A DNA stretch of 5,306 nt from Candidatus Nanopelagicaceae bacterium. GTDB lineage: Bacteria > Actinomycetota > Actinomycetes > Nanopelagicales > Nanopelagicaceae. A program made the position numbers and the translations under genes. Positions 1 to 5,306 of this stretch are shown here, in pieces (positions within the stretch are counted from its first letter, which is position 1; each line of letters starts with the position of its first letter). The stretch covers positions 1-5,306 of the forward strand of contig CANJXW010000054.1 in the NCBI GenBank assembly GCA_947478965.1, given 5' to 3'. The notes beneath the pieces are model-generated. The model did not search any database, was not told the DNA's origin, and was given only the letters and a program-made list of their open reading frames with translations.

Positions 1-628
1 CGGTTCCAACGCGTTGGCCAGGAATAGTCTTCTCCCATTTTGCTAGCGCTTCTTTATCATCGCTCAGCCAGCTTGCCATAGGGGTATCAATCAAACCTGG
101 TGCGATGCTATTTGCTCTGATGCCTCGTGGACCAAAATCTGCAGCGATAGATCGAGTCAAGATAATGACGGCACCTTTTGATGCGCTGTAGAGAGCACGA
201 GTGCGGCCACCACGCAGCCCAGCCGTTGAAGCGATGTTAACAATATTGCCTTTACCGGCAGCGATCATTGCAGGAATAAAGGTACGACAGATAAGAAAAA
301 TTCCCTTGACGTTAACGTTCATAATGAGATCAAACTTTTCTTCGCTGACCGTTAAAAGGTCGTGCTCAAAGAAAACTCCAGCACAGTTAACGAGGTGGGT
401 TGGATTGCCAATCGTTTCTGAAAGTTTGTCACGCAGAGCAATAATCTCTGATTCTTGTGTGACATCGACTGCAAACCACAAGGCTCCTGGTATCTGCTGT
501 GCGATCGCTTCAACTTTCTCTGCACTTTTATCAATCAGAACAACTTGGTAGTTTTGGGAAGCTAGCTTCTTAGCCACTCCCTCGCCGATTCCTCCACCAG
601 CACCTGTAATCAGGGCAATATTCTTCAT
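1..628 (-). CDS. SDR-family NAD(P)-dependent oxidoreductase (C-terminus cut by window edge)
   Basis: Classical short-chain dehydrogenase/reductase, a soluble Rossmann-fold enzyme that oxidises an alcohol or reduces a ketone. I translated the reverse strand from the ATG at 628; 209 residues lie in the window. Visible motifs are the cofactor loop TGAGGGIG (8-15), an acidic residue D33 at the end of the second strand (in this family it favours NAD(H) over NADP(H)), NCAG in place of NNAG (81-84), N106 in NVKG, and the catalytic S134, Y147 and K151 (YSASK). IAPGLIDTPM (175-184) follows. The frame is open at the left edge; about 40 residues of a usual ~250-residue protein are missing. The start is supported by GGGAG (635-639) 6 nt upstream. 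It overlaps the stop of the phosphatase gene by 4 nt (ATGA), so coupled translation is likely. FabG-like ketoacyl reductases share these motifs, and substrate cannot be told from them. Confidence 0.93.
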   Translation of the reverse strand, partial: MKNIALITGAGGGIGEGVAKKLASQNYQVVLIDKSAEKVEAIAQQIPGALWFAVDVTQESEIIALRDKLSETIGNPTHLVNCAGVFFEHDLLTVSEEKFDLIMNVNVKGIFLICRTFIPAMIAAGKGNIVNIASTAGLRGGRTRALYSASKGAVIILTRSIAADFGPRGIRANSIAPGLIDTPMASWLSDDKEALAKWEKTIPGQRVGT

Positions 629-1965
629 TTTCTTCTCCCAATCGCGCTCATCCATAGTTCGTAAAGTGGCTCTGATGCCGCCTTTGTCGAAGCCATTACT
701 CCGCCTTTTTGCGGAAAGAGGTTTACTTCACCTTCTTCATCCCAGACCACGCCACCTGCTTCGTGAACTATGAGAATAGATGCTAAATGATCTATCGGAC
801 TAAATTCAGCAACAACTGAACCAACTCCGCGGCGCAGCGCAACTCCTACCATCGTAAGAGTTCCTGAACCCATAACTCGAGTTGTGCAGAAATTTTCAGC
901 TAGCCCATCAATCAGTGCGTACATTCCGGGCCAAGGTTTATGTGCAGCAAGTTCGGTAGATACGATCCGGCTACCTAGTGGATTTTCAATATCGCCTTGA
1001 TCTTCTATGACAATGGGAGTTCCGTTTCGCTTAGCTCCCTTGCCTCGCTGTGCTTCAAAGATTTCATTGCGCCATGTATCAATCACAATGCCAACGAGTG
1101 GAGTCCGGTTAAAGGCAAGACCAAATGAGAACGAAGTCCAAGGAAGATGGTTTGCAAAGTTCGTGGTTCCATCTATTGGGTCGAGGTACCAAGAAGCCAT
1201 GTCTTCCTCGAATTTTCCGCCCATCTCTTCTCCGACAAAGTTATGGCCCTTGAAATTTGCAGAAATTACTTCACGGACATGTGCTTCGATTAAAACATCA
1301 ATCTCTGTAACAAAATCTGCAGCGCTCTTCTTAAAGGTAATCTCACCTGGCTCCATAGTGCTCGCCGCGTGAATCGCCCACTTTCCGAGAATCCGTGCAA
1401 CATCCATCGCACGATCTACTTCAACCTCATCAAGGGTCGTTTTCTGGGCTCCGGAAATATCTAAGGTAGGGCTTTCAGAGATAATTTTCTGCAGCTCTTT
1501 AAAGTGAGTAGTCACAATGAGATCGATTCCGATCGCAACTGCCCAACGCAGAGTTGGGAGATCATCAATTTCAGAGGATGCAACTTTCACGCCTAACCCG
1601 TGGGCAGCCTTGACTGTTTTCTGTGTAATGAGGGAATAGTCAGCGAATAAGAATTCGGGGTTGAGGGATTCAAAATCTTCACGTGATGGAGCCGCGATCT
1701 TTGTCCATAGCTCCATGATGTGTGCTTGATCGGAGAGAGATCGAATCATCGCGAGTGACTCTTCATCTCCAGACCAAAAAATCTCAATTGCCTGAAGAGA
1801 CAATTTCGAAACCACGCGATATAGCTCGCCTGCAGAGTGCACGCTCTCGATATTAACTTTGATGGCGTTAGCACCCAGGTTTAGCGCTTCTTGAACAAGG
1901 TCAATGAACCCAGAACTCAGTAACTGAGCTTCGTTAAATTCTGCACAGATCAAAGGTGTTGTCAT
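625..1965 (-). CDS. Fusion protein: degenerate GDPD-like N-terminal half plus inositol monophosphatase-family phosphatase
   Basis: 446 residues in two parts. The C-terminal part (about 180-446) is a full-length IMPase-family, Mg-dependent sugar-phosphate phosphatase (inositol-1-phosphate, histidinol-phosphate, fructose-1,6-bisphosphate or similar). It has DFVTEID (218-224), the metal ligand E246 in VGEE, LDPIDGTTNF (261-270, ligands D262 and D265), GSGTL (366-370), and D392 followed by a helix ending in HEAGG (401-405). All metal-binding residues are present, so it should be active. The N-terminal ~165 residues resemble the GDPD TIM barrel: a LGANAIKVNIE stretch (30-40) sits where GDPDs have GAD-x-IE-x-D, and AHGLGVKV (121-128) followed by AIGIDLIVTTHFKEL (144-158) matches the closing strands. 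The HRG and ExD catalytic residues are not recognisable, so this half is probably non-catalytic. ATG 1965 is preceded by AAGGGA with a 7-nt spacer. It lies 18 bp after the FKBP gene and overlaps the SDR gene by 4 nt. Phosphatase family is confident; substrate is unknown. Confidence 0.9.
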   Translation of the reverse strand: MTTPLICAEFNEAQLLSSGFIDLVQEALNLGANAIKVNIESVHSAGELYRVVSKLSLQAIEIFWSGDEESLAMIRSLSDQAHIMELWTKIAAPSREDFESLNPEFLFADYSLITQKTVKAAHGLGVKVASSEIDDLPTLRWAVAIGIDLIVTTHFKELQKIISESPTLDISGAQKTTLDEVEVDRAMDVARILGKWAIHAASTMEPGEITFKKSAADFVTEIDVLIEAHVREVISANFKGHNFVGEEMGGKFEEDMASWYLDPIDGTTNFANHLPWTSFSFGLAFNRTPLVGIVIDTWRNEIFEAQRGKGAKRNGTPIVIEDQGDIENPLGSRIVSTELAAHKPWPGMYALIDGLAENFCTTRVMGSGTLTMVGVALRRGVGSVVAEFSPIDHLASILIVHEAGGVVWDEEGEVNLFPQKGGVMASTKAASEPLYELWMSAIGRRK

Positions 1966-1983
1966 GAAATTATCCCTTGTTCA

Positions 1984-2373
1984 TTAAGAGACGGCGATCG
2001 CATCGACGACAAAGATAAGAGTCTCATTGGGTCCGATGGGCCCTCCCCCTGCTGCGCCATATCCAAGTGAAGATGGAATAACCAGAAGGCGGCGACCTCC
2101 AACTTTCATGCCTGGAATACCTTGTTGCCATCCCTCAATTACGTTAGCGAGTGGAAAAGTCGCTGGAGATTTTCCGCTCCATGACGATTCAACAACTTTT
2201 CCTGTAGACCAAGCCATCAAGGTGTAATGAACGGTCATTGTTGAAGAAGCAACTGCTTCAGCCCCAGTGCCGAGAATAATGTCTTTGATTGCAAGCTCAG
2301 CGGGGGCATCGCCTGATGGGGCGCCAAGTGTTGGTGCTTCTCCCGCGTTTTCGGTAACCGTTGGTAAGTTCAT
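1984..2373 (-). CDS. FKBP-type peptidyl-prolyl cis-trans isomerase
   Basis: 129-residue single-domain FKBP that catalyses cis-trans isomerisation of Xaa-Pro bonds during protein folding. No signal peptide or lipobox is present, so it should be cytosolic. After an acidic, Pro/Ala-rich N-terminal extension (1-30, common in actinobacterial FKBPs) comes the FKBP core: VHYTLMAWSTGK (48-59), F73, VIEGW (78-82), the GMKVGGRR turn (88-95), LGYGA (103-107) and LIFVVDAI (119-126). Equivalents of FKBP12 Y26, F46, V55, I56, W59, Y82 and F99 are seen as Y50, F73, V78, I79, W82, Y105 and F121. The usual FD pair of the binding pocket (FKBP12 F36-D37) is V61-E62 here, which may alter activity or FK506 binding. 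The ATG start is supported by AGGA 5 nt upstream (2379-2382). First gene of a probable three-gene operon. Confidence 0.95.
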   Translation of the reverse strand: MNLPTVTENAGEAPTLGAPSGDAPAELAIKDIILGTGAEAVASSTMTVHYTLMAWSTGKVVESSWSGKSPATFPLANVIEGWQQGIPGMKVGGRRLLVIPSSLGYGAAGGGPIGPNETLIFVVDAIAVS

Positions 2374-2396
2374 TTATTTCCTTTCGCAGATAGGGC

Positions 2397-2402
2397 AATC
2401 TA
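2397..2402 (-). promoter_or_regulatory. Candidate -10 element for the FKBP operon
   Basis: On the minus strand this reads TAGATT, fitting the actinobacterial TAnnnT -10 pattern. A start about 6-7 nt downstream, near 2391, would give an 18-nt leader that includes the GAAAGGAAA ribosome binding site. No convincing -35 hexamer is seen, so this rests on the -10 match and position only. Confidence 0.4.
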
Positions 2403-2438
2403 CCCCAAGATAGCCACTAAATATATGGCCAGTCGTCG

Positions 2439-2444
2439 TACGAT
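2439..2444 (+). promoter_or_regulatory. Candidate leaderless -10 element of the small membrane protein gene
   Basis: TACGAT fits TAnnnT and lies exactly 6 nt before the ATG at 2451, so transcription would begin at or next to the A of the start codon. No Shine-Dalgarno sequence occurs upstream of this ATG, which agrees with a leaderless mRNA, a common arrangement in Actinobacteria. The -35 region (about 2416-2421, ACTAAA) is poor. Confidence 0.45.
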
Positions 2445-2450
2445 TGCCTT

Positions 2451-2831
2451 ATGCAATCTATCGCCGAATTCAACAGTCGATTAGCTCAGAAAATTACAGC
2501 TGCTGTTTCAACTATGTGGTGCGCCTATCTCTTTGCGCTCTTGGCGTTAATCTCACTACCAGCAGCGATTCGTACTGGCGATCTTGTCATCATCATCGCT
2601 TGGATTGCGCAAACATTCCTACAGTTGGTCTTGCTCTCAATCATTATGGTCGGGCAGAACGTGTCGGCAAGCGCCGTTGCACAGAAAATTGATGAGACTC
2701 ATTCAGTATCGCTTCGGGAATTCGAATTAGCGAAAGAGGCGCGAATTTTGGCCAACCAAGAGCTAGCAGACATCAAAGATTTAACCCGTGAAGTGCACGA
2801 AGCTCTTAAGGGGCTAAAAGAGCGAGAATAG
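2451..2831 (+). CDS. Small two-helix membrane protein with charged C-terminal tail
   Basis: 126-residue protein, function not recognised with certainty. Residues 1-20 form a short cytoplasm-like N-terminus. Two hydrophobic helices follow (about 22-41 and 45-67), joined by a very short turn RTGD (41-44). Then come IIMVGQN (64-70) and a charged, helix-prone tail rich in Glu, Lys and Leu (about 86-125), likely amphipathic or coiled-coil. The layout of two close helices ending in a QN motif, then a charged helix, recalls the small domains of DUF1003 and low-affinity iron permease-like proteins; that is a resemblance from memory, not a search result. There is no signal peptidase site. ATG 2451 was chosen because a TAnnnT element sits 6 nt upstream and the hydrophobic pattern lies in this frame; the overlapping frame opening with TTG at 2444 gives no sensible protein. 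It is divergent from the FKBP gene and convergent with argG. Confidence 0.8.
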   Translation: MQSIAEFNSRLAQKITAAVSTMWCAYLFALLALISLPAAIRTGDLVIIIAWIAQTFLQLVLLSIIMVGQNVSASAVAQKIDETHSVSLREFELAKEARILANQELADIKDLTREVHEALKGLKERE

Positions 2832-2835
2832 AACT

Positions 2836-4179
<1,344 letters not shown>

Positions 4180-4182
4180 TTA

Positions 4183-4188
4183 AGTCTA
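4183..4188 (-). promoter_or_regulatory. Candidate leaderless -10 element of argG, overlapping the upstream stop codon
   Basis: Minus-strand TAGACT fits TAnnnT, and the 6-nt spacer TAACCC leads straight to the argG ATG. Its first three bases are the TAG stop codon of the methyltransferase gene. The spacing is the same as for the gene at 2451. No strong -35 is seen, so argG may instead, or also, be read through from the upstream gene. Confidence 0.4.
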
Positions 4189-5268
4189 ACTCTTGATAAG
4201 GCCCGCCAGTACAGGTTTTACGCTCCAGAGATTGATCATCTCCTGATATCGAGTCTTATCGGCCACATCTGCTTGCGCACCAGTCTTTACTGCGCGAATC
4301 ATCAGATTTCTGGGGGTGTGTTCGCCACCAATGAATTCAATTGCTTCAACTCGATACCCATTCATTTTGAGAATCTGCATGCGAAGTGAATCGGTAATCA
4401 GATCACCCAACCGCTCTTTCATAATCCCGTGGCGAGTAATCATCGACCATGGTTCGGGGGTATCGCTCATTTGCGCTTGAATATCGTGCTGACAACATGG
4501 TGCAACAAGTATGAGAGGCGCACCGGTATTGATCGCCCATGCAATTGCATCGTCAGTGGCTGTATCGCAGGCATGGAGGGCTATTGCTATATCTGCGGAT
4601 TGAAGTGTTGTTTGCGAGATTTCTTCAGCGCGAAATTCCAGAGTTGAAGAGATACCGAGCTTCTTGGCGATCTCATTATTTCTTACTCGTGCACTTTCTC
4701 GAATATCAATTCCAATTACTTTGACAGGAATATCGTGCGCACGGAGATACTGGTGAGCGGCAAATGTCAGATAGGCGTATCCGCATCCAAGATCAACAAT
4801 CGCCAAAGGTTTTTCTTCACTTGGTTTAACTATGTGACCAGCATCGATTGCGCTGTTCAAAGTAGGAATGAGTAGCCTGAGAAATTCCTCAACCTGGCGA
4901 TACTTATCTTGTTTAGATGGCTTAACTTTTCCAGAGCTATCTGAGATTCCGACCTCAATGAAGAAAGGGTCTGCTGGATCCAGTAATCGAGACTTTGTTC
5001 GATCATGGCTTAGGATCTGCTCATTTTTTGCGCTTGTTCGGTGAATGAGCGGTTCACCTTTTTTAGTTATTCGCAGAGAGAGTGAACCCTCGCTATGTTC
5101 AACTAATATATTTGCATAGCCACCATTGATAAGAGATTTTGCATCAAACTCTTGGGGAAGGTAATTCTTCGTTGTCATTTGCCGGCCATCAGAATGGCTA
5201 ACCTGGATATGCAGTTGATCTCTTATGAGGACGGGGCGAAGGTCTAATCGTTCTGAGGGGGTTTCCAT
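4186..5268 (-). CDS. SAM-dependent methyltransferase, Methyltransf_32-like (start uncertain)
   Basis: 360 residues from the ATG at 5268. Residues 1 to about 110 form an N-terminal region of unknown role. KQDKYRQ (119-125) leads into a class I methyltransferase fold: motif I VDLGCGYAYLTFA (158-170), acidic D188 at the end of strand 2 in IGIDIR (ribose binding), ALHACDTATD (230-239) and APCCQHDI (256-263), then EHTPRNLMIRA (316-326) near the C-terminus. The LHAC and PCC blocks are typical of the Methyltransf_32 family (PF13679), which includes eukaryotic METTL25-like proteins; the Cys pairs are a family hallmark. The substrate is unknown. The frame stays open to the right edge, with TTG 5304 and GTG 5301 as other starts. 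The ATG was preferred because the added 12 residues are basic and unlike a family segment, though AAGGA lies only 2 nt from that ATG. The gene could begin outside the window. argG follows after 9 bp. Confidence 0.87.
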   Translation of the reverse strand: METPSERLDLRPVLIRDQLHIQVSHSDGRQMTTKNYLPQEFDAKSLINGGYANILVEHSEGSLSLRITKKGEPLIHRTSAKNEQILSHDRTKSRLLDPADPFFIEVGISDSSGKVKPSKQDKYRQVEEFLRLLIPTLNSAIDAGHIVKPSEEKPLAIVDLGCGYAYLTFAAHQYLRAHDIPVKVIGIDIRESARVRNNEIAKKLGISSTLEFRAEEISQTTLQSADIAIALHACDTATDDAIAWAINTGAPLILVAPCCQHDIQAQMSDTPEPWSMITRHGIMKERLGDLITDSLRMQILKMNGYRVEAIEFIGGEHTPRNLMIRAVKTGAQADVADKTRYQEMINLWSVKPVLAGLIKS

Positions 5269-5306
5269 ATTCCTTCGACGTCCTGATAGGACCGCGCGCA
5301 CCAAAG

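Larger units (their letters stand above)
2391..2451. repeat. Imperfect inverted repeat TARGGCAATC in the divergent promoter region
   Basis: TAGGGCAATC (2391-2400, plus strand) is mirrored by TAAGGCAATC read on the minus strand (2442-2451). They match at 9 of 10 positions with about 41 bp between arms. Each arm covers the -10/initiation region of one of the two divergent genes. It may be a regulator operator or just two similar initiation regions; the wide spacing argues against a simple hairpin. Confidence 0.4.

Noticed and set aside
201..551. Plus-strand open frame of 116 codons opposite the SDR gene
   Set aside because: The minus strand here encodes all SDR motifs in order; the plus-strand protein has no recognisable pattern and is a shadow frame.
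1007..1372. Plus-strand open frame of 121 codons opposite the phosphatase domain
   Set aside because: It lies antisense to the metal-binding core of the IMPase domain and has no coherent protein features.
2444..2692. Overlapping plus-strand frame starting with TTG
   Set aside because: It has no ribosome binding site and a Cys/Ser/His-rich, incoherent translation; the frame from 2451 gives a sensible two-helix membrane protein.
2802..2823. Hairpin GCTCTT/AAGAGC as a rho-independent terminator
   Set aside because: The stem is only 6 bp with a 10-nt loop, lies inside the coding region and has no adjacent T-run on either strand.
5280..5292. Short palindrome GTCCT-GAT-AGGAC near the right edge
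   Set aside because: A 5-bp stem is expected by chance in a window of this size, and the sequence upstream that would give it context is missing.

Overview
The window reads as a compact piece of an actinobacterial chromosome with modest GC (mid-to-upper 40s percent by eye, not computed). The FKBP-type isomerase has the N-terminal extension and core typical of actinobacterial cytosolic FKBPs, and the ArgG is the long (about 447-480 residue) form found in E. coli and in several Actinobacteria. Low GC, very short intergenic gaps and apparently leaderless promoters suggest a streamlined lineage such as the freshwater acI/Nanopelagicales group. That placement is inference. No mobile element, phage gene, tRNA, rRNA or CRISPR array is visible, and the region looks like core genome.

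Left part (1-2373, minus strand): three genes transcribed right to left and tightly packed. An FKBP peptidyl-prolyl isomerase comes first. After 18 bp follows a two-domain protein in which a degenerate-looking GDPD-type (glycerophosphodiesterase) half is fused to a complete inositol-monophosphatase-family domain. Its stop codon overlaps by ATGA the start of an SDR dehydrogenase, which runs off the left edge. The spacing indicates one operon. The last two genes look translationally coupled and may share a small-molecule pathway (polyol or phosphorylated metabolite), but no substrate can be read from the sequence.

Middle (2374-2831): a 77-bp divergent promoter region separates the FKBP gene from a plus-strand gene for a 126-residue protein with two membrane helices. 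Both directions carry a TAnnnT -10-like hexamer embedded in an imperfect inverted repeat (TARGGCAATC). The plus-strand gene lacks a Shine-Dalgarno sequence and looks leaderless.

Right part (2832-5306, minus strand): a Methyltransf_32-type SAM-dependent methyltransferase whose frame is open to the right edge, then argG (argininosuccinate synthase) 9 bp downstream. argG has no good ribosome binding site, but a TAnnnT hexamer lies exactly 6 nt before its ATG and overlaps the stop codon of the methyltransferase. argG converges on the small membrane protein gene with only 4 bp between stop codons.

I found no convincing new multi-gene system. The points most worth a second look are the GDPD-like/IMPase fusion, the leaderless promoter geometry and the symmetric divergent promoter.
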